A stretch of 64,000 bases of DNA, from positions 1 through 64,000 of the forward strand of contig SCRC01000063.1 of assembly GCA_004297945.1 (NCBI GenBank), written 5' to 3'. The notes below the pieces were generated by a model. The model did not search any database. It had not been told where the DNA came from and saw only the letters and a list, made by a program, of their open reading frames with translations. The stretch's first letter is position 1, and each line of letters begins with the position of its first letter. This document shows positions 20,447-30,154 of the stretch, one piece after another. The stretch comes from Candidimonas sp. Its GTDB lineage: Bacteria > Pseudomonadota > Gammaproteobacteria > Burkholderiales > Burkholderiaceae_B. Made by a program: the position numbers and the translations under genes.

Positions 20447-22054
20447 TCAGGCCGTTTTACCAAAAACCCTGCCGCCGTGCTCGCGCATGACGTGAAATTG
20501 AATCTTTGGGTAAAGCTCTTGCGCCACGCGCAACTGAGCCGCAGAGCTGAGCAGAAAGGCTGCGGCATCGACGACATCATAGGCGATATGGGCAGCATTG
20601 GCATCCATAAATTTGCGTAAATCCTTGGGATCGTCAGATGTAATCCAGCGTGCCATGTTGTAACGAGATGGCATTAGTCGGGCGTCTACGCCATATTCGT
20701 GTTTAAGCCGGTGCGCGACCACTTCAAATTGCAATTGCCCGATGGCGCCTAGCAGCAAAGAGCCGCCGACCGCCTCGGGGCGAAACACCTGGATAGCGCC
20801 TTCTTCACCAAGCTGAATCAATCCCGTACGCAGTTGCTTGATGCGCAAGGGATCCTTCACCTCAACTGCCTGAAAGAGTTCGGGAGCAAAGAAAGGAAGG
20901 CCGGTGAACTGCAGGGTCTCGCCTTCCGTGAGCACGTCGCCCAGCTGCAGCACCCCGTGATTGGGGATGCCTATCACATCGCCCGCATAAGCCTGATCGA
21001 CCAGTTCGCGGCGTTGAGACAGGAAAGACACGACATTATTGGGGCGTATTTCCTTTCCGGTGCGCGAGACCGTCAGGCGCATGCCGCGGTCAAAACGTCC
21101 CGAGCTGACTCGGACAAAGGCGACCCGGTCGCGGTGCGCGGGATCCATATTGGCCTGGACCTTGAAGACCACGCCGCTGAATTTGGGCTCTTCGGGTTGT
21201 ACTTCACGTTGCAGCGCGGTGCGCGACCCAGGTTTCGGAGCCAGATCGACCAGGGCGTCAAGCACTTCTTGCACACCGAAGTTATTGATGGCCGAACCGA
21301 AGAAAACCGGCGTCTGCCGGCCAGCCAGAAAGGCCGCATGATCAAATTCAGGGGCGGCGGCCGCGATAAGCTCGATTTCCTCGTGGGCTTTGCCAAAGGC
21401 GTCGTCAAAGCGTTCGGCAATCAAGGGGTTATCCAGGCCTTCGATAATCTCGTCGTGGTCGCCGCGGCGTTCCTGGCCGGCCCTGAATACCCGCATGCGA
21501 TTGCGCCGTATATCGAAGACCCCGCCAAACATCCGGCCCATGCCCACAGGCCATGAAAAAGGCACGGCATCCATGCCCAGATGAGATTCGATTTCGGAGA
21601 GCAGATTCAACGGTTCCTGAACCTCGCGATCAAGCTTGTTTATAAAGGTGATGATAGGCGTGTTGCGGGCGCGGCAGACTTGCAGCAGCCTGAGGGTTTG
21701 CGGCTCGACGCCGTTGGCGGCGTCAATCACCATCAGCGCGGCGTCCACAGCGGTAAGCACCCGGTAGGTGTCTTCGGAAAAATCCTGGTGCCCGGGCGTA
21801 TCCAGCAGGTTCAGGACACAGCCGCGATATTCCATTTGCATGACCGAGGAGGCTACGGAGATGCCGCGTTGCTTCTCGATTTCCATCCAGTCCGACGAGG
21901 CGTGGCGGCTGGCTTTGCGCGCCTTGACACTGCCCGCGATCTGGATTGCGCCTGCGAACAGCAGCAGCTTTTCGGTGAGGGTGGTTTTACCTGCATCGGG
22001 GTGCGAAATAATGGCGAAGGTGCGTCGCCGGGCGACTTCTTGACTAATACTCAT
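20447..22054 (-). CDS. prfC: Peptide chain release factor 3
   Basis: 535 aa; TFAIISHPDAGKTTLTEKLLLFAGAIQIAGSVKARK, NLLDTPGHQDFSEDTYR. Confidence 0.96.
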   Translation of the reverse strand: MSISQEVARRRTFAIISHPDAGKTTLTEKLLLFAGAIQIAGSVKARKASRHASSDWMEIEKQRGISVASSVMQMEYRGCVLNLLDTPGHQDFSEDTYRVLTAVDAALMVIDAANGVEPQTLRLLQVCRARNTPIITFINKLDREVQEPLNLLSEIESHLGMDAVPFSWPVGMGRMFGGVFDIRRNRMRVFRAGQERRGDHDEIIEGLDNPLIAERFDDAFGKAHEEIELIAAAAPEFDHAAFLAGRQTPVFFGSAINNFGVQEVLDALVDLAPKPGSRTALQREVQPEEPKFSGVVFKVQANMDPAHRDRVAFVRVSSGRFDRGMRLTVSRTGKEIRPNNVVSFLSQRRELVDQAYAGDVIGIPNHGVLQLGDVLTEGETLQFTGLPFFAPELFQAVEVKDPLRIKQLRTGLIQLGEEGAIQVFRPEAVGGSLLLGAIGQLQFEVVAHRLKHEYGVDARLMPSRYNMARWITSDDPKDLRKFMDANAAHIAYDVVDAAAFLLSSAAQLRVAQELYPKIQFHVMREHGGRVFGKTA

Positions 22055-22108
22055 GAAAGGATTTTAGCGTGTGCTGTTCCAGCGCATGGCGCTGTGATTG
22101 GCCATGCC

Positions 22109-22738
22109 TTATTTATGATGACTGAAAGAGGCCAGCACCGTGCCGGCCAGAATGAACATGGCGCCAAACGTGCGGTTAAGCCAGCGGATATGCCTGGGCT
22201 TGCGCAGCAGGCCCAGAATGCGTGAAGCAAGCGACGTATAGCAGCTCATGGCGACCAGATCGGTGCAGCAAAGCGTTGCGCCGATGATGACGTACTGCAG
22301 CGCCAAAGGCCGCGACAAATCCAGAAACTGGGGCACGACGGCCAACAGGAACATGGTGCCTTTGGGGTTGGTGATATTGACCAGGAAGCCGCGCGCAACC
22401 ACTTCGCGAAACTGAAAGGGCGCCGTCGTTCGCGCTTGGACGGCCACCGGCATCGCGTCGGTGCGAAACTGCTTCCAGCCCAGGTAGATTAGGTAAATAG
22501 CGCCTACCCACTTAACGATACTGAATGCCGTTTCGGAGGTCGCCAGCAGGGCTCCCAGGCCCACAGCGACCACCAGAAGCTGACACATGATGCCCATCTC
22601 CAGGCCGAATATGTTCCAGTAGCTGCGCTTGAATCCATATTTAAGGCCCGAAGCCATGGCGGACAGGGCTCCTGGTCCCGGTGAGAACGAAATGGCCCAG
22701 GACGCTACAAAAAAGGCTAGCCAGGTAGACAAAGACAT
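22109..22738 (-). CDS. LysE/RhtB family transporter
   Basis: SFSPGPGALSAMASGLKYGFKRSYWNI, VNITNPKGTMFLLAVVPQFL. Confidence 0.9.
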   Translation of the reverse strand: MSLSTWLAFFVASWAISFSPGPGALSAMASGLKYGFKRSYWNIFGLEMGIMCQLLVVAVGLGALLATSETAFSIVKWVGAIYLIYLGWKQFRTDAMPVAVQARTTAPFQFREVVARGFLVNITNPKGTMFLLAVVPQFLDLSRPLALQYVIIGATLCCTDLVAMSCYTSLASRILGLLRKPRHIRWLNRTFGAMFILAGTVLASFSHHK

Positions 22739-22780
22739 GGTGCGTTGTCAAAAGGTTCTGAAGTCGGTTTCGGGCAGGCC

Positions 22781-24190
22781 TTATTTGCCTAAAAGGGCCA
22801 CTCGCGGCGCATTCGCGGGACGACTGCTGCGCGCACGGGCCGGTGCTCCGGTCGATGGCGCTGTGTGTCGCGGAGGATTGCTGGGCCGGCCATTCGTGTC
22901 CTGGCGCCCCCTGGGTGCGGATGTGCGTGCGTTATCGCCCGGGCGGCCTGAGTGGCGCTGCGCGTGGCCGGGAGCGCTTGAACGCCGCGGCGCCCGATCA
23001 TCGCGATGTTCGCGGGCATTGGCGGGTTCGGCCTTGACCAATGCAGGCGACCAACCGTCGATGGTGGTGCGCGGTATGGATTTCTTGAGCATTTTTTCAA
23101 TGTCGTTAAGAAACTTGATCTCGGTCTTGTCAACGAGTGACAAGGCGCAGCCTTCGACTCCAGCGCGGCCGGTGCGTCCGATGCGATGCACGTAATCTTC
23201 AGGGATATTGGGCAGTTCGAAGTTGACAACATTGGGCAAATGATCGATGTCCAGCCCGCGAGCAGCGATATCGGTGGCGACCAGCACGGCGACTTTGCCG
23301 TCCTTGAAGCCGGCCAGAGCGCGGGTACGCGCCGCCTGGCTTTTGTTGCCGTGGATCGCTGCGGCAGACAGACCGTCCTTGACCAGCTTTTCGGTCAGGC
23401 GGTTGGCGCCGTGTTTGGTGCGTGTAAACACCAACACCTGGTGCCAGCCGCTTTCGCGGATGATGAAGCTGAGCAGGTCGCGTTTATGGGAAGGCTCGGT
23501 CATCACCACGCTTTGGGTCACCAGTTCCGAGGCCGTGTTGCGGCGCGCGACCGACACCTCCACGGGCTTGTTCAGCACGCCTTTGGAAAGCTCGCGGATT
23601 TCGTCCGAGAACGTGGCCGAAAACAATAGATTCTGACGCGTCTTGGGCATCAAGGCGATGATGCGTTTAATGTCGCGAATAAAGCCCATGTCCAGCATGC
23701 GGTCGGCTTCGTCGAGGACCAGAATTTCCACGCCCGATAAATCCACGGTCTTTTGCTGGGCATGGTCCAGCAGTCGTCCGGGAGTGGCGACCAGAATATC
23801 CAGTGGCTTGCGCAAGGCGCTGATCTGCGGATTGATATTCACCCCGCCAAACATCACCATGGAGCGTATCGATGTGTGCTGGCCATAGGTGCGTACCGAT
23901 TCTTCGACTTGCGCCGCCAGCTCGCGCGTAGGGGTCAGAATCAGGCAGCGCGGCCGTCCTGCCTTTTTAAGGGCGGCAGGGTGTTGCAGTAAAAGGTGCA
24001 GAATGGGCAGGGTGAAGCCTGCAGTTTTACCGGTGCCGGTTTGGGCCGCTGCCAACAGGTCGACGCCTTTTAGCACTTCGGGTATGGCTTGGGCCTGGAT
24101 AGGCGTGGGCTGAGAATAGCCGACGTCCAAAATGGCGCGCATAAGGGGTTCTGCCAGGCCAAGCGAGGCAAATGAGGTTTGGGTATTCAA
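22781..24190 (-). CDS. rhlE: DEAD-box RNA helicase, RhlE-like
   Basis: [54 protein letters not shown] start ([12 protein letters not shown]) preferred over the upstream ATG. Confidence 0.88.
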   Translation of the reverse strand: MNTQTSFASLGLAEPLMRAILDVGYSQPTPIQAQAIPEVLKGVDLLAAAQTGTGKTAGFTLPILHLLLQHPAALKKAGRPRCLILTPTRELAAQVEESVRTYGQHTSIRSMVMFGGVNINPQISALRKPLDILVATPGRLLDHAQQKTVDLSGVEILVLDEADRMLDMGFIRDIKRIIALMPKTRQNLLFSATFSDEIRELSKGVLNKPVEVSVARRNTASELVTQSVVMTEPSHKRDLLSFIIRESGWHQVLVFTRTKHGANRLTEKLVKDGLSAAAIHGNKSQAARTRALAGFKDGKVAVLVATDIAARGLDIDHLPNVVNFELPNIPEDYVHRIGRTGRAGVEGCALSLVDKTEIKFLNDIEKMLKKSIPRTTIDGWSPALVKAEPANAREHRDDRAPRRSSAPGHAQRHSGRPGDNARTSAPRGRQDTNGRPSNPPRHTAPSTGAPARARSSRPANAPRVALLGK

Positions 24191-24459
24191 GGGGAAAAAC
24201 TCCAGCGACAGCCTATCGCTCGAGTTGAGAGAGACCAATCTAGGCAGACGAAAAAGAAGTTGAGGGCTGAGAATCAGCCAGCAAAGCATAAGAATGGCTT
24301 GCAAGACGCGAGTTGACTGGCACGACACGCGAACGAACAATTGTAACGTAGTTATCGTTTCCGCGCTGTGAGGGTGGCGAGGCTTTGCATGTCCATGCTT
24401 GGCAATGCCGGCGCAACCTGCTGTAATCTGGAGCCTTGCTCAATCCAGGTAGCCGATAT

Positions 24460-25080
24460 ATGAAACGAGTTCTGTTGTTGATCCTCTTGCCCTGCCTGAC
24501 CTTGCTATTGTCGGGTTGCGGGTATAACGATATTCAGCGTCTGGATGAGCAGGTCAAAACGGCATGGTCGCAAACGCTCAATCAATATGAGCGTCGTGCC
24601 GAACTAGTGCCCAAACTGGTCAGTTCCGTGAATGCCTATATGGTCAACGAGCGCCAGGTACTGACCCAGGTCACCGAGGCACGCTCGAGGGTGGGCAGCA
24701 TCCAGATCAGCGCCAAAGATCTCGAAAACCCCGAGGTCATGAAAAAATTTGCTGCGGCACAAAGCCAGTTGTCGTCGGCGCTATCGCGCCTGATTGCCGT
24801 ATCGGAAAATTATCCGCAGCTTAAAAGCGATGGCTTGTTTCGCGACCTGATGACGCAGCTCGAAGGCACCGAGAATCGCATTGCCACCGAACGCGGGCGC
24901 TATGTGCAGGCGGTGCAGGAATACAACCTGGTCGTACGCCAATTCCCCACGCTGATTACGGCCAAGATTTTTGGCTATCACACCATGGAAAACTATGGTG
25001 TATCCAAGCAAGAGCAAATCACCCGCGATCCAACCGTCAAGTTCGATATCCCCACACCCGCCCCGGCGCCAGCGAAATGA
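24460..25080 (+). CDS. LemA family lipoprotein
   Basis: Lipobox LLLSGC; GYNDIQRLDEQVKTAWSQTLNQYERRAELVPKLVSSVNAY. Confidence 0.93.
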   Translation: MKRVLLLILLPCLTLLLSGCGYNDIQRLDEQVKTAWSQTLNQYERRAELVPKLVSSVNAYMVNERQVLTQVTEARSRVGSIQISAKDLENPEVMKKFAAAQSQLSSALSRLIAVSENYPQLKSDGLFRDLMTQLEGTENRIATERGRYVQAVQEYNLVVRQFPTLITAKIFGYHTMENYGVSKQEQITRDPTVKFDIPTPAPAPAK

Positions 25081-25110
25081 TAATGTAGCGGCGAGCGACG
25101 AATACGTTTT

Positions 25111-25138
25111 TGTAGCGGCACCCCTTGTGGGTGCCATT
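25111..25138. repeat. REP-like arm
   Basis: TGTAGCGGCACCCCTTGTGGGTGCCATT. Confidence 0.8.
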
Positions 25139-25148
25139 GAGAGAAAAG

Positions 25149-26066
25149 ATGAATGCCGTTACGCCATTTAACTCATTTTTTGGTCGCGTCAGGATCGGGT
25201 TCGCCTGGTGCCTGTTAGGGCTGCTATGGTTGGCGTGCATGGCCGTGGGCGCGCGCGCAGCCGAGGCGCCCATTCCCACCCTGACAGCGCGCGTTACCGA
25301 CCTGACTCACACGCTGGGCGCCAAGACCCAGGCCAGTCTGACACAAAAACTGGCAGCCCTTGAACAAAGCAAAGGGTCGCAGATAGCGGTTTTGATAGTG
25401 CCTACTACGGGCACCACCACGATAGAGCAGTACGCGACGCATGTGTTCGACCAATGGAAATTGGGCCGCAAGAAAATCGACGATGGGATTTTGCTGGTCG
25501 TGGCCAAAGACGATCACCATCTGCGTATTGAAGTGGGCTATGGCCTGGAAGGCGCCGTGCCTGACATTCTGGCGGGCCGCATTATCCGCGAGCAGATCGC
25601 TCCCCGGTTCAAGCAGGGTGATTACGCTGGCGGCGTGACCGCGGGTGTCGATAGCCTGATCAAGCTGGTCAATGGCGAGGCCTTGCCGCCTGTGGTGCCG
25701 CACGCCACGCAGGCATCAACAGATCACTCACCTTCCTTGGGCATGATCCTGCCGCTAGCGTTTATGGCCTTGGTGTTGCCTGCGACGATTGCCGCGTTCG
25801 CTGCGGCGCTTTTCGGGTACCTGATATTCCATAGCCTGGGCCTTGCGATATTGGCCGCCGTGGGGGCGTTTGCGTTAAGCAGCATCGGGCGGCAAATGCG
25901 TGCCGGTGGCCAGGGCAGCGCAGGGCGGGCATCGCGCGCTGGAGGCATTATCGGCAGTCTGGGTGGTCTGGGTGGTTTTGGCGGCGGTGGTTTTGGTGGA
26001 GGAGGTGGGGGTTTCGGTGGTGGTGGCGGCGGCAGTGGCGGCGGCGGAGCCTCCGGAGGCTGGTAG
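25149..26066 (+). CDS. TPM-domain (YgcG-like) membrane protein with Gly-rich tail
   Basis: ARVTDLTHTLGAKTQASLTQKLAALEQSKGSQIAVLIVPTT...RIEVGYGLEGAVPDILAGRII. Confidence 0.92.
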   Translation: MNAVTPFNSFFGRVRIGFAWCLLGLLWLACMAVGARAAEAPIPTLTARVTDLTHTLGAKTQASLTQKLAALEQSKGSQIAVLIVPTTGTTTIEQYATHVFDQWKLGRKKIDDGILLVVAKDDHHLRIEVGYGLEGAVPDILAGRIIREQIAPRFKQGDYAGGVTAGVDSLIKLVNGEALPPVVPHATQASTDHSPSLGMILPLAFMALVLPATIAAFAAALFGYLIFHSLGLAILAAVGAFALSSIGRQMRAGGQGSAGRASRAGGIIGSLGGLGGFGGGGFGGGGGGFGGGGGGSGGGGASGGW

Positions 26067-26112
26067 GCGTTTTACGTGGGCAAAGCCTTATGGCTCGGCG
26101 CGTTTGGGTTGT

Positions 26113-26228
26113 TGTTGGCACCCATCGTGGGTGCCAACAAGGCAATGGCGAAAAATGGCAGCCACAAGGGCAGCCCCTACAAAAACATATCGGCGAATTA
26201 TGTAGCGGCAGCCCTTGTGGCTGCCATT
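26113..26228. repeat. Cluster of three REP-like arms
   Basis: GGCACCCATCGTGGGTGCC; GGCAGCCACAAGGGCAGCCCCTACAAAAAC; TGTAGCGGCAGCCCTTGTGGCTGCC. Confidence 0.85.
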
Positions 26229-26264
26229 GACCGAAATAAACCGAACAGAGTCTGGAGATAAATA

Positions 26265-26771
26265 GTGCGACAAGATGGCGGCAAATGGAAGGAGCTCACA
26301 GGGTGGGCGTTCATTGAGGGGCATTGGCTGCGCCGCAAGCACTTTACTCCCCAACTGTTGCAGCAAATCGCTTTGCGCATTGCCGAGGGCGAACGCGCGC
26401 ACGCAGGCGAACTGATGGTGGCGATAGAAGCCGTGTCGCCCGCGCATGAGCGCAAAAGCCATTTAAGGGCGCTGGAAGTATTCGGCCGCTTGCGAGTATG
26501 GGATACGCCACACAATACCGGCGTTCTGCTTTACCTGGCATTGGACAAGCATCACATCGAAGTGATCGCCGACCGTGGAGTGGCGGCTGGAAATGATGTG
26601 TGGGGGCAGATATGCGGGCAATTGCAGGCACGGTTGCAACAAGGCGACTACGTGGCGGGCGTGCTGGCTGCTATTGATGCCATTGAAGAAGTATTGGGCA
26701 CACGTTGCCCGCCATTGGCCCAAGGCGCTGTCCGCAGCAATGACCTGCCCGACGAGCCAGTGCTTTTGTAA
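26265..26771 (+). CDS. TPM-domain protein (second, short paralogue)
   Basis: LRVWDTPHNTGVLLYLALDKHHIEVIADRGVAAGNDVWGQICGQLQARLQQGDYVAGVLAAIDAI; GTG start. Confidence 0.85.
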   Translation: MRQDGGKWKELTGWAFIEGHWLRRKHFTPQLLQQIALRIAEGERAHAGELMVAIEAVSPAHERKSHLRALEVFGRLRVWDTPHNTGVLLYLALDKHHIEVIADRGVAAGNDVWGQICGQLQARLQQGDYVAGVLAAIDAIEEVLGTRCPPLAQGAVRSNDLPDEPVLL

Positions 26772-26790
26772 AGAGTGGTGTTTCAACCGC

Positions 26791-26900
26791 ATGTAGCGGC
26801 AGCCCTTGTGGCTGCCAAAATCGCGACCATAAGGGCCGCCGCGACGACATCAATTGGAAATGGCGGTGAAAAAAATGGCAGCCACAAGGGCTGCCATAAG
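26791..26900. repeat. REP-like inverted arms
   Basis: TGTAGCGGCAGCCCTTGTGGCTGCC ... GGCAGCCACAAGGGCTGCC. Confidence 0.85.
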
Positions 26901-26913
26901 GTTCCAGACGGAT

Positions 26914-28377
26914 TCACGCCAATCTTTTTGCCAATGATTTGATGACTTGTTCGCGTCGCGGGTTTGGGCTGTAGTCCGCGCTTAGGGTCGACCAGAGCGG
27001 CTGGCCACGAGCTTCGTTCAGTTCTTCGGGCAAGCGGCCTTTGCTCAATGGCGTGTGGCCGGCATCGTCGTTCGCGTTCGAGGCTGGTGCGACCGTGGCA
27101 ATGGCACCGTCGTCGCCCGATTGTTTGTCGGTTGATTCCTTGATGTTGCCGGGCTCCCCGGCCAGGACTATCGGCCCTTGCGCCGCGTGTCCGCGGCGTT
27201 CAAGTGCGTTGACCAGCGTAATCTGGCGCGCTCCCAGAAGCCGCAGCACCGCGTCGTCGACACTGAGTTCACGGTAGCCTTTCAAGCGACCCAGAATGCG
27301 CTTGCCGTATGGGCCTGAGCTTTGCCATAGGCCGCCTATCACGGCGCCGGTCAGCGCAGCGGCGCCCAGGCTTAAACCCGCCGTGAAAACGTCGATGGTG
27401 GCGCCGGCCGCCGCGCCCGCCGCAATACCTTTGCTGACATGTATCCCCATGTCTCTTAACGCCTGGGGATGAAACAGATCCATGCCCCAGCGTTCCCCTT
27501 TCAGCGGGAGATCGTGATAGGGGAAGTCTGCCGCTTTGAATTTGTAGCGCTTTAGCAGCGCCTTGATGCACTGGTTTTCGCGTTTGCGAACCTGTCGACG
27601 CAGTGTTTCGGTGGCTTGCGTCACGGATGTGTCGTCGGAGGCGCTGCCCAAATGCCAGGCCGCGACATCGACCAGCAATTCGGCAATCAGGCGCAGCGCG
27701 TCCGCACGGCGGATGTCGCGCTGCAAGACGATATCTTCGTTCAAGGCCTTTAATAGCGCGGCGTGCGAATCCAGCAAAAGGGCCAGCTTGTCGTACAGTT
27801 GCGCTTCGCCATCGAGCGCAGGGGCCACGGTGTCGAATTCGACGTTGGCATGCAGCCCCAGGCGAGCCAGTGCGTCGCGCCAATCACCGGCGCGCTGATT
27901 TGGGCTGCGTGTAAAGTTTAGGACAGGCAGCAGGGGCTGGCCACAGCTGGCGAGAATCGCCAGTTCGTCCTTGTATTTGCCCAGCACTGGATCGCGCACG
28001 TCTATCACATACAGACCCGCGTCGCAGTCGAGCAGCTTGTTCAGCACCCGGGCTTCCTGCTCGAAACGGCGCTTGCTTTCCGGAGAATCCAGAAAACGCC
28101 GGATTCTATCCGGCCCGTCCAGGCGTTGGGCGCGCTGTGCAAGCTGATCCATGTAGTCCAGCAACGCGATGCCGTCTTCCATCCCTGGCGTGTCGAATAG
28201 TTCGATTGCCGTTGCGTCGTTCACGAGCAGGCGCGCGCCTTCCACATGGCGGGTAGTGCCCGGCTCATCCTGGACTTCGCCGAAATTGGGGTCGCGGGTC
28301 AGTGTGCGCATCAGCGATGTTTTCCCGGTATTGGTGTGGCCCACCACAGCCAGGCGCAAGAATGGGCGTTCACTCAT
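26914..28377 (-). CDS. GTPase with DUF3482-type C-terminus
   Basis: VVGHTNTGKTSLMRTL (G1), FDTPGMEDGIALLDYMDQLAQ (G3); start MSERPFLRL. Confidence 0.85.
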   Translation of the reverse strand: MSERPFLRLAVVGHTNTGKTSLMRTLTRDPNFGEVQDEPGTTRHVEGARLLVNDATAIELFDTPGMEDGIALLDYMDQLAQRAQRLDGPDRIRRFLDSPESKRRFEQEARVLNKLLDCDAGLYVIDVRDPVLGKYKDELAILASCGQPLLPVLNFTRSPNQRAGDWRDALARLGLHANVEFDTVAPALDGEAQLYDKLALLLDSHAALLKALNEDIVLQRDIRRADALRLIAELLVDVAAWHLGSASDDTSVTQATETLRRQVRKRENQCIKALLKRYKFKAADFPYHDLPLKGERWGMDLFHPQALRDMGIHVSKGIAAGAAAGATIDVFTAGLSLGAAALTGAVIGGLWQSSGPYGKRILGRLKGYRELSVDDAVLRLLGARQITLVNALERRGHAAQGPIVLAGEPGNIKESTDKQSGDDGAIATVAPASNANDDAGHTPLSKGRLPEELNEARGQPLWSTLSADYSPNPRREQVIKSLAKRLA

Positions 28378-29767
28378 CGGTTTGCGCCTCCAGCCATGCC
28401 AGCGCGTCGCTGCGGTGCGCGTAAATCTGCCTGGACTCAAACCCGGCGGCGCCCAATCGCGATCGCCAGGCCACCATGCGCGCATCGCGTTCGCCGGGCA
28501 GGTCTTGCCTCAACAACACTCGGGTCTGGCGGGCGAGGCCGGCCAGATCCGTCAGTATCGAAATCGTGCCGCGATCGGGCGTTTGATGCGGATCGCAGAC
28601 GGCCAGCAGTTTTTCCGGAGCGTGATCTTGAAGGTCGTCGAGCAAGGCCATGCGCTGTTCACGCGTGTCGATGTTGCCGGCATCCTGAATGGTCTGGGCC
28701 AACGCCTGTGGCGGCCAGGGCTCGTCCGCAGGCAGCTCGATGCCGACAATCAATGACTTTGCGCCTTGCCCGGGAGTGCCGGCTTGCGATCGAATGCTTG
28801 CGTCAAGCCCGCAGAAGGCAGGGGAATCGACTCCTATTTTCTCGCTACTGGGCTGCAAACGTTCGCGCAAATTCGCATATCCGGGCAGGTTCTCGTCCAG
28901 AGTGATGGCCGCAGCACAGCGCCTGCTCATGAAAAGACTAAGCAGCAGGCTTAAAAGCCTTGGTAATAATCCATAGACAACGACGCAGCCGATCAGCCAG
29001 CTCGACCAAAGTGCCTGCACCGATTCGGGTACCGCATGCAGGCCGTTGCTGGCTCGCACCATGTCGGCTGACGGCATCAGAAACCCCAGCTTTCCGGGCA
29101 GCCACCCGATCACTGCCGTCAATTGCACAAAGGTGTCGGCCGACAGCAGCGTGGTTTCCCAGTTGAACTCATAGCGCCGCGCAGACAGCGCTGCGAGCAG
29201 AGTCAACAACAGGGTGAGGAAGGCGCCTGTCCATAGGCCGTGGCTGACGCTGCTCAGTATCCAGCGCAGAGCGCCGTTGCGTCCCAGCACGTCAACAAGG
29301 GCCCGCGGAATCAGTGCCACATCGGGACCGCGCGCCAGTTTTCGGGTAAGCCACAGCCATAATTGCCCGAGCCATGAACCGTGGCCGCGTATACCAAAGC
29401 TAAGCAGCCAAAGCAGAAAGGTGAGGCCGTGCAGGCCAAGTATCGCCACCAGCGCCAGCAGCAGATTGACGGATCGGCCGCCGTCTCCCAGGGCCCCCAT
29501 GGCGGTGCCGGCGCCGGCGAGCACGGCGGCGATAATCAGGCCAAGCAGTGCAATTCTGGCTCCGCGGGACCAGCGTGCAATCAGCAGGTCGAGATTTTCA
29601 CGTTTGCCCAGAAGCGTTGCGCGCAGCAAAATGCGCTGTGTGAAATTGTGCCCTTCTGTGCGGGCGCGGCGTGTCTCGGAGGCGTCCTCGATCGGTCCCC
29701 AATGCGCTTCGCGCAGACGAATGAATTCGGCTAGCCAGTATGCGGAGAAAGAATCGACTGAGGGCAT
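28370..29767 (-). CDS. DUF2868-type membrane protein, partner of the GTPase
   Basis: MPSVDSFSAYWLAEFIRLREAHWGPIEDASETRRAR..., several TM segments; 8-bp overlap with the GTPase start; upstream part of the ORF overlaps another gene so an internal ATG was chosen. Confidence 0.85.
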   Translation of the reverse strand: MPSVDSFSAYWLAEFIRLREAHWGPIEDASETRRARTEGHNFTQRILLRATLLGKRENLDLLIARWSRGARIALLGLIIAAVLAGAGTAMGALGDGGRSVNLLLALVAILGLHGLTFLLWLLSFGIRGHGSWLGQLWLWLTRKLARGPDVALIPRALVDVLGRNGALRWILSSVSHGLWTGAFLTLLLTLLAALSARRYEFNWETTLLSADTFVQLTAVIGWLPGKLGFLMPSADMVRASNGLHAVPESVQALWSSWLIGCVVVYGLLPRLLSLLLSLFMSRRCAAAITLDENLPGYANLRERLQPSSEKIGVDSPAFCGLDASIRSQAGTPGQGAKSLIVGIELPADEPWPPQALAQTIQDAGNIDTREQRMALLDDLQDHAPEKLLAVCDPHQTPDRGTISILTDLAGLARQTRVLLRQDLPGERDARMVAWRSRLGAAGFESRQIYAHRSDALAWLEAQTDE

Positions 29768-29820
29768 TAGGGGGAGGGGATCGGGGCGGGCTGCGACGTG
29801 GGGCGCCCTGGTCGGCACCT

Positions 29821-30066
29821 CTATTTTTTGGCGATCATTCCGTAGATAAACAACACTATTACGGCGCCTATGATAGAGCCGAACCAGCCGACTCCTTCGC
29901 CGGGGCTGTACAGGCCAAGCGCGTGCCCAAGGTAGCCGGCGACAATCGAGCCGACAATACCCAGAACGACGGTCATGATGAAACCCAGTTTTTGTTCGCC
30001 CGGCATCACAGCCCGCGCAATCAGGCCCACAATGAACCCGACGATGATCATGGTGATAATGCCCAT
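29821..30066 (-). CDS. GlsB/YeaQ/YmgE family stress membrane protein
   Basis: MGIITMIIVGFIVGLIARAVMPGEQKLGFIMTVVLGIVGSIVAGYLG. Confidence 0.93.
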   Translation of the reverse strand: MGIITMIIVGFIVGLIARAVMPGEQKLGFIMTVVLGIVGSIVAGYLGHALGLYSPGEGVGWFGSIIGAVIVLFIYGMIAKK

Positions 30067-30154
30067 GGCGATCCTCCAAAAGTGTTAAACAAGCCGGCCG
30101 CTAGACGTGTTGGCGGCTCCTTGCGGTTATCATACCCCGCGCTGTCCCGATATC

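Noticed and set aside
25970-26060. GGT/GGC-rich low-complexity tract
   Set aside because: Encodes the Gly-rich C-terminal tail that is normal in TPM-domain membrane proteins.
29768-30079. N-terminal extension of the DUF2868 ORF to 30079
   Set aside because: Overlaps the well-supported GlsB/YeaQ gene in another frame; the internal ATG at 29767 is better.
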